This document shows positions 1-11,589 of a stretch of 64,000 nt of DNA, piece after piece. Below the pieces are notes generated by a model that was given only the letters and a program-made list of their open reading frames with translations, was not told the DNA's origin and did not search any database. The stretch comes from Branchipolynoe longqiensis (Eukaryota > Annelida > Polychaeta > Phyllodocida > Polynoidae). A program made the position numbers and the translations under genes. Numbering within the stretch: position 1 is the stretch's first letter; each line of letters begins with the position of its first letter. The stretch covers positions 116,535,974 to 116,599,973 of the forward strand of contig CM059188.1 in assembly GCA_030323885.1 (NCBI GenBank). The letters run 5' to 3'.

Positions 1-135
1 GGTGCTGGCGGTCTGGTTTCCCACTGGGGTAGCACTATTAAGTCACTATCAATGTGCACTGTCACAAGTCGGTACCCATCCTGATATGATGTTAGATGTT
101 GCTAGGATGTAAAACAACCACAAACAAACAATACA
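1..135 (+). repeat. SINE-1 copy, 3' part
   Basis: Downstream half of the dominant tRNA-derived SINE of this window. The body ends in the family's 3' signature, a GATGTTGCTAGGATGT stretch followed by an AAC/AAAC-rich tail. The tRNA-like head lies before the window start, or the copy is 5'-truncated. Confidence 0.8.
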
Positions 136-665
136 AAGCAAATCTCAATCCTCCCACTGCCAGTTGTGAAATATCAATGAAGATAATTCAATGAAATGTC
201 ACAGAATGTTGCTCGGTTCTGAATAGCCTGTGAGAATGTGGCACGCTCTAATCAGTTCGCCAAGCATACGCCTGTAGTCACCTTCTGGGGGATGCTGATA
301 TCATTGCACACAGGGTTCGTACTGGTCCTTGTAAACCTGCACAATAATGGAATTAGATAATTCAGGATTCCGGGCCTGGAACGTCCTGGAATTTGTCTAA
401 AGATATTTGAACATTCTGGAAAATATAAAGCATATCTAATTTCTGTTAATGCTTATATTCATCGACATTCTCAAACTTTAATTAGTGATGTTTTGTATCG
501 AAAGTGATATTTGTCGGTTTGTTATGAAGCCTAGAACGTCCTAGAATTTTGCACTGATAGGTTCTTGAGAGTCCTGGAATTTGCAATGTCAAAGCGAGTT
601 TAAACCCTGAGTTAATCCCCCGTCTAATGACACCGCAATTCCAAACGCAAGTGAGAACATCCCCC
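136..665. other. No recognisable feature
   Basis: AT-rich unique-looking sequence with no exon-like reading frame or repeat that I recognise. It holds loose matches of the word CCTGGAATTTG and relatives around 375-580, which may be an eroded short repeat. Confidence 0.4.
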
Positions 666-965
666 ACTTGAAATCGGACATCAGCTACATGTGCACCAAA
701 CTTGACTATAGACACACCAAACTCCAGATGAAATCGGACACCAGCTACATGTGCACCAAACTTGACTATAGACACACCAAACTCCAGATGAAATCGGACA
801 CCTGCTACATGTGCACCAAACTTGACTATAGAAACACCAAACTCCAGATGAAATCGGACACCAGCTACATGTGCACCAAACTTGACTATAGACACACCCC
901 ACTGCAGATGAAATCGGACACCAGCTACATGTGCACCAAACTTGACTATAGACACACCAACATTT
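666..965. repeat. 60-bp tandem repeat, five copies
   Basis: Five consecutive 60-bp units containing GAAATCGGACACCAGCTACA differ by only a few substitutions. Because 60 is divisible by 3, the array stays open in several frames on both strands. That explains the repetitive apparent reading frames here; there is no sign of a gene. Confidence 0.9.
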
Positions 966-1735
966 GACTATAGACACACCAAACTTGACTATAGACACAC
1001 CAACCTTTGTCTATAGACACACCAACCTTTGACTATACACACACAAAACTTGACTATAGCCACACCAAACTTGACTATAAACACACCAAACTTGACTATA
1101 TACACACCAAACTTGACTATAAACACACCAAACTTGACTATAGACACACCAACCTTTGACTATAGACACACCAACCTTTCACTATAGACACACCAAACTT
1201 CACTATAGACACACCAAACGTCACTATAGACACACCAACCTTTGACTATAGACACACCAACCTTTGACTATAGACACAACAAACCTCACTATAGACACAC
1301 CAAACTTCACTATAGACACACCAACCTTTGACTATAGACACACCAACCTTTGACTATAGACACACCAAACTTCACTATGGACACACCAAACTTCACTATA
1401 GACACACCAAACGTCACTATAGACACACCAACCTTTGACTATAGACACACCAACCTTTGACTATAGACACACCAAACCTCACTATAGACACACCAAACTT
1501 CACTATAGACATACCAACCTTTGACTATAGACACACCAACCTTTGACTATAGACACACCCACCTTTGACTATAGACACACCAAACTTGACTATAGGCACA
1601 CCAAACTTGACTATAGACACACCAACCTTGACTATAAACACACCAACTTTGACTAGAGACACACCAAACTTGACTATAGACACACCAAACCTGACGATAG
1701 ACACACCAAGCTTGACTATAGACACACCAAACTCC
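936..1735. repeat. Degenerate ~21-bp tandem array
   Basis: About 37 diverged copies of a short unit such as TTGACTATAGACACACCAAA continue from the second half of the neighbouring 60-bp unit. Units vary between a 'CAACC' and a 'CAAAC' form. The 60-bp repeat appears to be a local amplification made from this array. Confidence 0.85.
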
Positions 1736-2061
1736 AGATGAAACGCTGACAAAACTCCAAATTTAAGATGACATGAACTCCAGATTCACCAGTCCCAGAT
1801 AAACTCAGTTTTCCTGTAGGAGTGAGCGCTTTAAGTCTGCGTAGTACCTGTCAGGATGTCAAAGCAAAAGTAGCATGCATTGCGTTATCTCCCAAAGAAA
1901 GACTTGATTAGGTTTTCTTGCCTCAAATTTCTTACATAAATTCTATAGGGAGATCTTGGCCGAATCCCTTCATGGTTTTGGACGTTTTCTTGTTTTTCCC
2001 TGTTTAACTGTTACATTCCCTCATTAACCATGTAACCGTAGACATGTGTTTTTCTGGGGGG

Positions 2062-2411
2062 AAACTTGTTTGTTGAGGGTTTAATGTCCTAGCACCATCT
2101 AAGGTCATACCGTGACCAGGTACCGACTTGTGACAGTGCGCACTCATTGCGATTTGTATAATGATGTCCCCGTGGGAAACCAAGTCACCGGCACCATGAC
2201 CCGATATCCCACTCAGTCACATTATCCTGATACTGAGCTAACCAATCCTTGCCCTATCCTAACATAAATGCCGAGCACCAGGCTGGATAGCGACAAGTAT
2301 CGATTATGTAAGTCATCGGTTTGACGCGGCTGTGGCGCAGCTGGGGCTCGAACCCCCGACCTTCCGCACAGGAAGCCTGCGCTCTACCGATTGGGCTACC
2401 TCGTCCAGTTT
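2062..2411 (-). repeat. SINE-1, near full length
   Basis: On the minus strand it reads tRNA-like head, body, AAC-rich tail. The head has B-box-like GGGTTCGAGCC and a cloverleaf-like region that reads GCAGGCTTCC in the anticodon arm. The body contains the conserved word for TCAGTGTCAGGATAATGTGA. It is a SINE, not a functional tRNA gene. Confidence 0.85.
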
Positions 2412-2697
2412 TCAGTGGGGGGAAGAAATTATGGGTTGAGAACTGAAGTAACAGAGCATGGTTACATCTGTCACTTCACACATCCATGACATGAATCTCA
2501 AACGGTGATTGATTTTTAATTGAATCATTGTAACCATGGAAATTACCTATTCATGAAATTCCAGTCTCAGCTGTAAATCTTTGCTGGCTCAGGGCAGGGA
2601 AAACGAGGGAGCAGAGGTGGGAAGAACAAAACTTTATTCCCATGACAAGCAAGTGCGTCAACATGCCGGCCGTCCGTAATCAGTTTGTGAGGCCGCG

Positions 2698-3030
2698 GTT
2701 GGTTGTTGGAGTTTTACGTCCTACCACCATCTAAGGTCATATCAGGACGGGTACTGACTTATGAGAGTGCGCACTTATGGCGACTTTATAGTGCTGTCCC
2801 ACTGGGAAATCAGGCCACTGACACCATGACCAAATATCCCACTCAGTCACATTATCTTGACACTGAGCTAACCAGTCCTTGACCTATCCTATTAATGCCA
2901 AGCGCTAAGCTAGGAAGCGACAAGTATCAATTTTAAAGTGATTGGTTTGACTGGACTGAGAACCGAACTCCCGACCTTCCGCACGTGAGTCCCGCGCTCT
3001 ACTGAATATGCCACTGCGCCCAGTGACATG
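2698..3030 (-). repeat. SINE-1, near full length
   Basis: Second SINE-1 in the same orientation, about 290 bp from the previous one. The T-rich left end is the complement of the AAC tail. The right end is the tRNA-like head, with several mutations in the presumptive B box. Confidence 0.85.
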
Positions 3031-3598
3031 AGCATGAAGTTATGTGAGCAGATACTGAGCAATTCATCGACATTTGCAATGTTTTTAGCAATCAAGTAAT
3101 AAGTAATCAATCAATCAGTTTTAGCAATCAATGGATATCAATCACTCAAGCAATGGACAAGATAAGATACGGAACATAATAGATATAATATGGTAATGAC
3201 AATTATCAAGGTACATAGTATTGACAGTTAAAAGATGTTTGTTTATTTAGTTGGTTCAATGTGTTGATTACAGCGAGTCGAGCGGGTAGTGGGTGGGTGG
3301 GTTGAAAAGAAACATGTGTCTGATTGGTGTCAGTGGAAATGCGTTTGGAGTGGGAGGAAGAGTGTGAGGGTGTGCCAGTAGCTGATTGACCGGGGGGGGG
3401 GGGGGTCGGTGGTTAATGGGTGGGAGGGGGCAAAGACCGCTTCTCACTGATGGGAAGCACTTCCGGAGCGTCCTCGCGGAGCTCTCGACCAATGACATGC
3501 ATTTATGGTTCGCCTATGGTGATGACCGTCTAGGAGAGTAACCTAGTTTTTTCGTATAAGAATAACTGCTTCAATAGACACGTCGTCAATGCAAGTCA
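3031..3598. other. No recognisable feature
   Basis: Unique-looking sequence with a G homopolymer run at about 3392-3405. No exon, RNA gene or known repeat seen. Confidence 0.4.
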
Positions 3599-3599
3599 A

Positions 3600-4060
3600 T
3601 TATAGAGGATGCAGTTATGGACTGTCAGGAGGATAACACGGAATACAATGTATGGACTGTCAATAATATGGGATGTAGGTTATTGACTGTCAGCAATGTG
3701 GGATATGGTGTATTGACAGTCAGTGATGTGGGTTATGGACTGTCAGTAGGATAACAAATAATACAATATATGGACTTTCAATAATATGGGATAGAGATTA
3801 TTGACTCTTAGCAATGTGGGATATGGTGTATTGACAGTCAGTAATGTGGGTTATGGACTGTCGGTAGGATAACACATAATACAATGTATGGACTTTCAAT
3901 AATATGGGATATAGTTTATCCACTGTTATCAATGTGGGATATGGTGTATTGACAGTCAGTAATGCGAGATATGGTGTACTGACAATCAGTAATGTGGGAT
4001 ATAGTGTATTGACAGTCAGTAATGGTGGCCTATGGACTGTCAGTAGGATAATACAGAATA
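3600..4060. repeat. Degenerate tandem array, ~32-bp unit
   Basis: Repeated variants of GGATATGGTGTATTGACAGT followed by CAGTAATGTGGG. It grades into the longer-unit array that follows, so the two probably share an origin. Confidence 0.8.
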
Positions 4061-5340
4061 CAAGGCATTGCGCACCACTTGAACAGTCAGCAGTATGGAA
4101 TATAATGCATGGATTGTCAGTAATATAGAACGATATCACACCACTTCAACAGTACCTGATATAATGCATGAATTGTCAGTAATATAGAACAATGTCATAC
4201 CACTTCAACAGTACCGGATATAATGAATGAATTGTCAGTAATATAGAACAGTGCCACACCACTTGAACAGTCAGCAGTATGGGATATAGTGCATGTATTG
4301 TCAGTAATATAGAACGATGTCACACCACTTCAACAGTACATGATATAGTGCATGGATTGTCAGTAATATAGAACGATGTCACACCACTTCAACAGTACCG
4401 GATATAATGCATGAATTGTCAGTAATATAGAACAGTGCCACACCACTTGAACACTCAGCAGTATGGGATATAGTGCATGGATTGTCAGTAATATAGAACG
4501 ATGTCACACCACTTCAACAGTACCGGATATAATGCATGAATTGTCAGTAATATAGAACAGTGCCACACCACTTGAACAGTCAGCAGTATGGGATATAGTG
4601 CATGAATTGTCAGTAATATAGAACGATGTCACACCAATTCAACAGTACCGGATATAATGCATGAATTGTCAGTAATATAGAACAGTGCCACACCACTTGA
4701 ACAGTCAGCAGTATGGGATATAGTGCATGGATTGTCAGTAATATAGAACGATGTCACACCACTTCAACAGTACCGGATATAATGCATGAATTGTCAGTAA
4801 TATAGAACAGTGCCACACCACTTGAACACTCAGCAGTATGGGATATAATGCATGGATTGTCAGTAATATAGAACAGTGCCACACCACTTGAACACTCAGC
4901 AGTATGGGATATAGTGCATGAATTGTCAGTAATATAGAACGATGTCACACCACTTGAACAGTCAGCAGTATGGGATATAATGCATGAATTGTCAGTAAAA
5001 TAGAACAGTGCCACACCACTTGAACACTCAGCAGTATGGGATATAATGCATGAATTGTCAGTAATATAGTACGATGTCACACCACTTGAACACTCAGCAG
5101 TATGGGATATAGTGCATGAATTGTCAGTAATATAGAACGATGTCACACCACTTGAACAGTCAGCAGTATGGGATATAATGCATGAATTGTCAGTAATATA
5201 GAACAGTGCCTCACCACTTGAACACTCAGCAGTATGGGATATAGTGCATGAATTGTCAGTAATATAGAACGATGTCACACCACTTCAACAGTACCGGATA
5301 TAATACATGAATTGTCAGTAATATAGAACGCTGTTATAAA
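4061..5340. repeat. Alternating 59/66-bp higher-order tandem array
   Basis: Units share GAATTGTCAGTAATATAGAA but come in two forms. A 66-bp form has the word CAGTCAGCAGTATGGGATAT. A 59-bp form has CAACAGTACCGGATATAA. Between about 4140 and 4800 the two alternate to give a ~125-bp higher-order unit. After 4800 the 66-bp form runs in series. The 66-bp form is divisible by 3, which produces a long serine/threonine-rich open frame on the minus strand that I do not regard as a gene. Confidence 0.9.
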
Positions 5341-5708
5341 AAACTAGTTTGAAATCGCGGGATGGTGTATAAAAAGTTAGTAATATAACAAAATATTTTA
5401 AAATCGGAGAGCGGGAGGGGTGGAGGGGGCGGAATGTGTGGAACGCCTCGATTATTAAATAGACGCAGAGCCAAGGAGACTGGATAAATATAAATAACTC
5501 ACTCAGATAATCAGCGGCTGTAACTCTAGTCTTCCTTACACGTTTTTCTTAGTTTGTTTAGGCTTTTTTATTTGTGGCTAAATGAAGACGCGCTGTGCAG
5601 CAGTGACGGCAGCGGTCACGTGACCCGCGAGGTGTGAGCACGTAGGCAGGCAGCCTTCCCGCTTCTGGAGACTCACATTCAGAGAACCCCTGGCGGCGGG
5701 TCCCCGCA
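5341..5708. other. No recognisable feature
   Basis: No supported gene or repeat. The segment around 5580-5710 is GC-richer than its surroundings. Confidence 0.35.
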
Positions 5709-6062
5709 TATGTCTGCTTGTTTGTTGTTGTCTTGCGTCCTAGCAACATCTGAGTTCATATCGGAATGGGTACCTACCGACTTGTGACTGCACACACTCA
5801 TGGCGACTTTACATAGTGCAATCCCACTGGGAGACTAGGCCGCCGACACCATGACCACCCCCCCCCCTCATATCCCACACAGTCATTTTATCCAGATACT
5901 GCGCTAATCAGTCCTTGTCCTATCCTATTAATGCCGAGCGCCAGGCTAGGTAGCGACAGGTGTCCATTTTGCAAGTCATTGGTTTGACTCGGTTGGGTTT
6001 CAAACTCCCGACCTTGCGCACGGGAACCCTGCACTCCATCGATTAGGCCACCACGTCCGGTC
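5709..6062 (-). repeat. SINE-1, near full length
   Basis: Complete-looking SINE-1 on the minus strand. The left end is the TTTGTTGTTGTC complement of its tail. The right end is the tRNA-like head ending GGACGTGGTGGCC when read on the minus strand. A C homopolymer at about 5858-5867 interrupts the body. Confidence 0.85.
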
Positions 6063-6063
6063 C

Positions 6064-6473
6064 CATTCTGACACCATGCGCTTCAGCAAAAACAGATTCT
6101 ATTAAATTTCCTCAGTGTTCCCTTCTATGCGTTGACAAATATTTAATAAATGCGCCAGTATATAAGTTACTTACATATGTAGAATTAAGACTAGATAATT
6201 GTTTGGGTTTTGAAAATGTGCTGTTTTCATCGGACTATGCCCTGGCGCTCGGCATTATTAGGATAGGGCAACAAGGACTGGTTGGCTTAGTGTCAGGATA
6301 ATGTGACTTAGTGGGATATCAGGTCATGGTGCTGGTGGCCTGGTGTCCCAGTGGGGCAGCACTATAAAGTCGCCATGAGTGCGCATTGTCGTAAGTCGGT
6401 ACCCGTCCTGATATGACCTTAAATGTTGCTAGGACGTAAAACAACAACAAACAATCGGACTATGCAGCTTTAA
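6064..6473 (+). mobile_element. MITE-A, 3' half, split by a SINE-1
   Basis: Right half of the ~355-bp MITE-A family, ending CGGACTATGCAGCTTTAA. The terminal repeat is interrupted by a SINE-1 (6241-6453). The word ATCGGACTATGC is present on both sides of it (6229-6240 and 6454-6465). The SINE therefore inserted into an existing MITE-A. Confidence 0.8.
6241..6453 (+). repeat. SINE-1, 5'-truncated, with 12-bp target duplication
   Basis: Begins within the body at CCTGGCGCTCGGCATTATTA and runs to the AAC-rich tail. It is flanked by perfect 12-bp direct repeats ATCGGACTATGC from the host MITE-A. This fixes the insertion boundaries to the base. Confidence 0.9.
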
Positions 6474-6533
6474 GTACAATATCCCTACTGAGTCTGTCGA
6501 CGCTTACATGGTGGTTTGCTTCTAATTGTACAG

Positions 6534-7220
6534 GCATGCTTGAGTGTGGGGACGGCACCATTCTCAAGCCGCTACCCGAGGGATGTTGTGGTCTCCGCGA
6601 ACTGGCCTTCTATGACCTCGTCTCGGGCAGGTCACGGCCCATCACCTATGCGCCTGCTGGGCCACCAGGCGCAGGCTGGGCCGAGCAGCGTCCGAGGGCA
6701 CAGGGCCCGGCGGGAAAGGGGCGATGGACGCTGAACGGTTACAGCGCCAAGCTGGGTGACGTCATCAATAGTGATGTCATCCAAAAGAACAACAGCACAA
6801 GTGCAGACACAGGAAGTGACCTCCTTCCAGACGCAGACCATACGCCGAATGGAGGAACTACCGGATGTGGGCATGCTAAAAGTGTCCATGCGCAAAGTGG
6901 CTATACCGGAAGTGGCCGCGCAGGAAGTGCGCAAACCGGAAGTGAACAAACCGGAAGTGAACATACCGGAAGTGGACATTATGACGGTGACGATGCAAGA
7001 AATGGCAATGTTCAAGGTGAGCCAATTGGAAGTTGGATCGAGAGTGACGTCATCAAAAGGAACAGTGAACACGTGAGAGGAGGAGGGGGCTCTCTAGAAG
7101 AGAGGGCACATGGGAAGGAGGAGGGGAATATTGCTGAGAGAAGGGCGGAGACACTTCGCCAGGCGAAAGTCCTGACTCCGGTGTACCTCGGGACGTACCG
7201 GGATCCAGCCACGCCTGAAG
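6534..7220 (+). CDS. IPMK: IPMK exon (N-terminal kinase lobe plus large insert)
   Basis: First recognised exon of inositol polyphosphate multikinase, which phosphorylates soluble inositol phosphates such as IP3 and IP4. The acceptor is AG at 6532-6533 and the donor GTGAGT starts at 7221. The reading frame passes through ATG at 6536, though the true start lies in an earlier exon not seen here. Residues from 6536 onward (GDGTILKPLPEG, then LRELAFYDLV) match the start of the IPMK fold. The end (TPVYLGTYRDP) matches the segment before the inositol-binding motif. Between them lies roughly 150 residues of low-complexity, Gly/Ser/Thr-rich insert with TGSEQTGSEHTGSGH-like repeats, not expected in vertebrate IPMK. 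It leaves a split codon that joins exactly to the next exon. Confidence 0.88.
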
Positions 7221-7267
7221 GTGAGTGAAGAATTTTATATTTTGGTAAATTTACTTTTTTTCATATA

Positions 7268-7459
7268 CAGTAAAGCCTCTCTAAATCGACCAACCATGGG
7301 ACCGACTTTTAATGGTCCATTTAGGGAGGTGGTCAGTTTAGGTGGGTTTTTTTAATCGTTACAATGGTATTGCATAGGTTATCATTTGGGGCCTAAAAAA
7401 GCAATCGATATAGGGCAGTGGTCGATCTATGGAGGTGGTCGGTTAGAGAGGTTTTACTG
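7268..7459. mobile_element. pogo/Tigger-like MITE, 192 bp
   Basis: Begins CAGTAAAGCCTCTCTAAATC and ends with its imperfect inverse GAGAGGTTTTACTG. TA dinucleotides lie immediately outside on both sides, the usual Tc1/mariner-superfamily target duplication. No transposase frame. A second copy is at 54987-55184. Confidence 0.85.
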
Positions 7460-7594
7460 TATATCAAATCTTCAAAACCAAAGCAATTATCTAGATTTTA
7501 CTCTACATCTAACTCACACAGATTCTCCCCCTCACTCCCTCCCCCCTCCCTACCCCCACAAAGAGCAGATTTATTGTCCTCATATTTACTTTTT

Positions 7595-7835
7595 AATTTT
7601 TGGTTCATTAGTTGATTAAGCAGTGGAAATTTCAATCGCGGACAATTGGTCTTCCTAATTCCACTCCTCCTGCGCCCCATCCTAATAATGCCTACTGCCA
7701 GGGTAGGTAGCAACAAGTATCCTTTTCTAAGTCGTTGGTTTGACTCGATCAGGGTCAAATCCCACGACCTACCAAAATGGCAGATGGACGCTCAACTCAG
7801 TTGGGCCATCCCGTCTGGTATAACTGCTGGTTATC
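7595..7835 (-). repeat. SINE-1 relative, 5' part without tail
   Basis: Minus-strand copy of the SINE-1 head with the GGGATGGCCCAACTGAG type of tRNA-like start. It is joined to a linker that recurs near 34810-34910 and 51245-51310 (word GGACAATTGGTCTTCCT on the plus strand). The usual AAC-tailed end is absent, so this is a truncated or chimeric subfamily. Confidence 0.65.
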
Positions 7836-8528
7836 AGATGCTCAAACCAGCATTCAAGGCTGTAATCGTTGCTTGCAATTTTACTTAGAAAGTGCATATA
7901 TACGTGCTGTATAAGCCATTATGCAGATCTGTATGAGTAATGGAAGGTCCTATTATTAATTCCTTCCATAACCAATAGAGACAGTAAAAGAGGAGACAAG
8001 TCAGATTCTTGTGGATCGAGCCTATAACTCTCTGTCTGGCCCTAAAGACCTACCTTTAATTTATTTAACTAAATTGGTGGTGAAATGGGCCGTTAGTAGA
8101 TGGGTGAGGCGCTGCATGGAGGAAAGGAGGGGAATTAGGGGAGGTGCTTGGAAGCAGGCCTCGCGTTCATCAGGCCGCGCTCCAACCTCCCGTAACCCAT
8201 AGAAGCGAGGAACATATCAAAAGGAAGGTTTACAGGAGCAATATCGGACGGAATAAGAACAATAAAAGACAGGAGCATTACATACATAATAATATGTGCA
8301 TAAGTACTTTATACCTCATATCACTTGCTATTTCATCCCAACTACTGTATATACCGGAGTCTGCATGATGAGTACTGGTGGCGCCACCATCGGCCTCCCA
8401 TATCGCTGACCGGCTAGAGCATTTGGCCTATGTCTTCAGAGACCCCTGTGATCGGCGAATCCTTACCAGTTTTCCAATGTACAAACTGTATTTTGCTTCA
8501 TTTGATTGTCAAGGACACATACATTATA
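7836..8528. other. No recognisable feature
   Basis: Intronic sequence of IPMK with no repeat or exon that I recognise. Confidence 0.35.
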
Positions 8529-8855
8529 GCCGGACGCGGTGGCCGAATCGGTAGAGCGCAGGCTTCCCGTGCGGAAGGTCGGGAGTTCAATTCCTGGTCG
8601 AGTCAACCCAATGACTTACAAAATTGATACTTGTCGCTTCCTAGCCAGACACTCGCCATTATTAGGATAGGGAATGGACTGGTTGGCTCAGTGTCATGAT
8701 AATGTGACTGAGTGGGATATCAGGTCATGGTGCTGGTGGCCTGGTTTCCCAGTGGGGCGGCACAATAAAGTTTCTATGAGTGTGCACTGTCACAAGTCGG
8801 TACCCATCCTGATATGATCTTAGATGTTGCTAGGACATAAAACTCCAACAACCAA
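8529..8855 (+). repeat. SINE-1, full length (head type I)
   Basis: One of the clearest copies. The tRNA-like head CGCGGTGGCCGAATCGGTAG carries an A-box-like segment, followed by GGGAGTTCAATTCC as the B-box region. The body contains TGACTGAGTGGGATATCAGG and the copy ends in a CTCCAACAACCAACC tail. It is useful as a type sequence for head type I. Confidence 0.9.
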
Positions 8856-8954
8856 CCACCTAACTTCCATTGTGAGAACATTGGTCTGCGTGCAGAGTAA
8901 TGCAGTGATACAACTATACCCCGAGCCTTGTCAGTTGTGGCAGAAAAAATTGCT

Positions 8955-9085
8955 ATACATCGGTGGTAGTCTGCACTGCCCTCTCAGCCAACGAGCAACA
9001 TAAACAGGTAGGCACGGATAGTGTGATTGCATCAGGGGGCACAGGTAGTGCAATGGTTACCACTTGCAACCACTTTGCGACCATT
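8955..9085 (+). repeat. Degenerate SINE-4 fragment
   Basis: Matches the 5' leader of SINE-4 (GTAGTCTGCACTGCCCTCTC) and a weak copy of its tRNA-like start (GTAGTGCAATGGTTA). It then fades into sequence rich in GCGACCA words up to about 9560, which I could not classify. Confidence 0.55.
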
Positions 9086-9690
9086 TGTGACCAAAGAACC
9101 CGTACTCACTGGCGATGTCCTTGCGACCAAAGCGACCTATAGAAATGTTCGCAGACCTCCATGCGACCATTTTGGTCGCAAGGAGGTTTTCAGTGCAGCA
9201 TTTGTGACCAAGATGGTCGCAATGATGTCAGCGACCAATAAGGACCACTTTGCAACCATTTGCGACCACTTTGTGACTTCTTTACATTCCCATCACACCA
9301 AAGTAGTTCTGAAAACGTCCGACCCCATTCTAAAACGGACTGTGGTCAGGGTAGAACGTGGCTGCAAGAAAATTGTGGGCATGTTCAAAATTCTGGAACA
9401 CCATTCCGTTCTAGCCCGTCCATTCCATTCGTAAAAAGTTGCTACTACGTCCATTCCGTTCGCACACAGTTTGAGCCCGTTTAGCAACATTTTCAAGAAT
9501 GTAGTGAGAACTAGTTTGGTGTGATGGGGGTATTACGACCAACCCTTTATTTGTGGTCGCAATCGGTCATGAGGAGTAGTGTGACTGGGGTATAAGAATA
9601 GTATGATCACAGCTTCAATCAGAGAGATATTTACATATCTGGTGTGACTAACAGACAGGGAGGTAGAGGACAAATGCGCTTTAGCCGATA
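9086..9690. other. Unclassified sequence rich in GCGACC/GGTCGC words
   Basis: Repeated GCGACCA on the left and GGTCGCAA on the right suggest inverted organisation, but I cannot define termini or target duplications. No coding feature is supported. Confidence 0.3.
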
Positions 9691-9901
9691 ATCTACCCCA
9701 AGAGGAGCCTGAAAGTGGCCGATAAGTGGTGACAGTGTTCCCACTGATCGATGTAATGGTTGGCGACAGAAGTCGTTAAATCAATACAGCGTCCATTCAT
9801 TGTGGACTGGTTCCCCGCATTAATATACAGACAGGCGCCTACCAAGTAGGTACGAGTACAACCTTCACCTGATTGCCAAGCTAAAAGCTGCATAGTCCCG
9901 T

Positions 9902-10244
9902 TTAAAATTGCATAGTCCGATGAAAGCATCAAATTTTCTAAACCGAAGCAATTATCTAAATTTGATTCTACATATCAAAGTTAGATATTTGTGCACTTAT
10001 TAAGCATAGAATGGAATATTGAGTCAATTTAATAAACCTGTTACTGCTGAAGCCTATGGGGATCAGAGTTTTGTTGTGCTTGCCAAAATTATTTTTGGCA
10101 TGCTTGTACTTCAAATATCTCAAAAGCTAGTGATTTAAGGTAAAAGTTATTTCAAACTAAAGTGAGGTAGATTAAAGCAATCAGTCTAATATAGTTATCT
10201 CAAAAAGTGACAGAAACTCAAAACCATCGGACCATGCAACTTTG
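9902..10244 (-). mobile_element. MITE-A copy
   Basis: Starts TTAAAATTGCATAGTCCGAT and ends GGACCATGCAACTTT, the imperfect inverted termini of MITE-A. The internal landmark 'acagaaactcaaaacc' lies at the right, so it is in the reverse orientation. A short extra copy of the terminus sits just upstream at 9893-9901. Confidence 0.85.
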
Positions 10245-10649
10245 ATATAGGCCAGTTTTCTAGGATTGGAACCTGTCACTAAGCTATAACAAAGACGTGT
10301 TAATAGTACAGGTACCGGACCAAATATCCGACAACCTTGGGACCGGAAGTCACCCGGATTTCTGGATTTTTCCGATTTTCTGGACACTGCCTAAATATAT
10401 ACATAACAAAATAAAATAAACAATGAAAAGTAAGGAACTAAATTGTATTTAACCATTTTCAAAAGTAGCTGGTTTTCTGGTAATTCCAGATTCCTGGAAG
10501 CAAGAGGTTCGGTACCTGTATTCATGTTTAAATTCCATGTTTCTTGTGTTTTGCTGTATAAGCACCAAAATGGGAGGAAGCACCTTCTAGCATAGTTACA
10601 CATGGTTGCACCCCAATATCATCATCATCATCATCATCATCAATCGTGG

Positions 10650-10945
10650 TGTTCTCTGTGGCGGAGTGGTTAGAGTGTCTGACTTCTTTCTAGGTCGGAC
10701 TCCTAATCTGAAGGTCAGTGGTTCGATTCCCTGTGCCCCCACCTCTGCCAATTTGGATTTCCACGGCTGTGTATAACTTACAGCGTCATCAAAGGCCAGT
10801 TGCTCTCTCATACCATGTCTATGTGGTGTTGGAGGTTAAAAATATGTTGGGTCGGAAAAAGTGTAGGCTCAGGCTTTTTATCGACAAATTATCTAATGGT
10901 GAAAACAAGTCTATTCAGACTTATCCATGAGAGGCAGTATACATC
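10650..10945 (+). repeat. SINE-2, near full length
   Basis: The head resembles a tRNA with a long variable arm: GGCGGAGTGGTTAGAGTGTC at the D-arm and GGTTCGATTCCC as the B box. A body with TAACTTACAGCGTCATCAAA and a tail CTTCAAGAAAAGAAAAG follow. A 5'-truncated second copy lies at 26370-26565. Confidence 0.8.
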
Positions 10946-10946
10946 T

Positions 10947-11400
10947 TCAAGAAAAGAAAAGAACATCCTTTACCTGTGAGGGTCGTTGGGGAACCACAGA
11001 TGACTTTGCAACCAGTTTTCTCCAGGTTTCCCCCTGTTCTCCACCGCTCTCTGGGACTCCCCAAACTTCAGCCCCGTCCATTCCCTGAAGTTGTCTTCCC
11101 ACCTCTTCCTTTGTCCACCTTGTCTTCTTCCCCCCTTTAAATGTGCCTTGTAAGATGGTTTTGGCCAAACCTGGTAAACGGGAAATATGACCATGTCAAT
11201 ACAGTATGCATCTCTCATCATCAGGAGATCTTTGTGTATTCCAATTACCTGCTGGATCTTGGCACAGACTTCCTCATTGGAAACATGGTCTTTGTGTTAG
11301 ATGTGTAGTAAGTACCATTCAGTACCACCTCATTTCCAAGGTTTGTATTCTTGTCTTGCGCTCTGCTGTGAACATCCATGATTCACAAGCAAGACCAGAT
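10947..11400 (-). mobile_element. LINE-B 3' end (RTE-type reverse transcriptase C-terminus)
   Basis: Minus-strand relic of the C-terminal part of a LINE ORF2. In broken frames it reads CESWMFTAE, then RKRWEDNFREWTGL, then VAKSSVVPQRPSQ at the end. This matches the conserved tail of RTE-type ORFs, which carries a GRPRxRW-like and REWTGL block. Frames are interrupted, so it is a dead 5'-truncated copy. Two further relics are at 21405-21855 and 37983-38100. Confidence 0.8.
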
Positions 11401-11589
11401 GTGACAAGGGGTTGCATCAGTCATATCATGAAGCTGAGAGAAAGACTCTCGTCAAACCAAACTGGTTTCAACCTTGTCAATGCTGCTGTCTGTGCTATGC
11501 TAGAGAGTATCTCAGGCTTGGAACCCTTCTAATTCATCAAACAGCGCAGGTATTTGAAGCTTGTGACTATCAAACCCTAACAGAAAACC

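Noticed and set aside
666..1735. CRISPR-like array
   Set aside because: Units are contiguous tandem repeats with no unique spacers, in a eukaryotic genome.
4754..5278. 174-codon minus-strand frame with a 22-residue cycle
   Set aside because: It is the translation of the 66-bp satellite unit; the frame is kept open only by the repeat length.
10655..10745. Possible Ser-type tRNA gene
   Set aside because: The tRNA-like fold is followed by a conserved body and A-rich tail that recur at 26370-26565; it is the head of SINE-2. The SINE-1, SINE-3 and SINE-4 heads were rejected as tRNA genes for the same reason.
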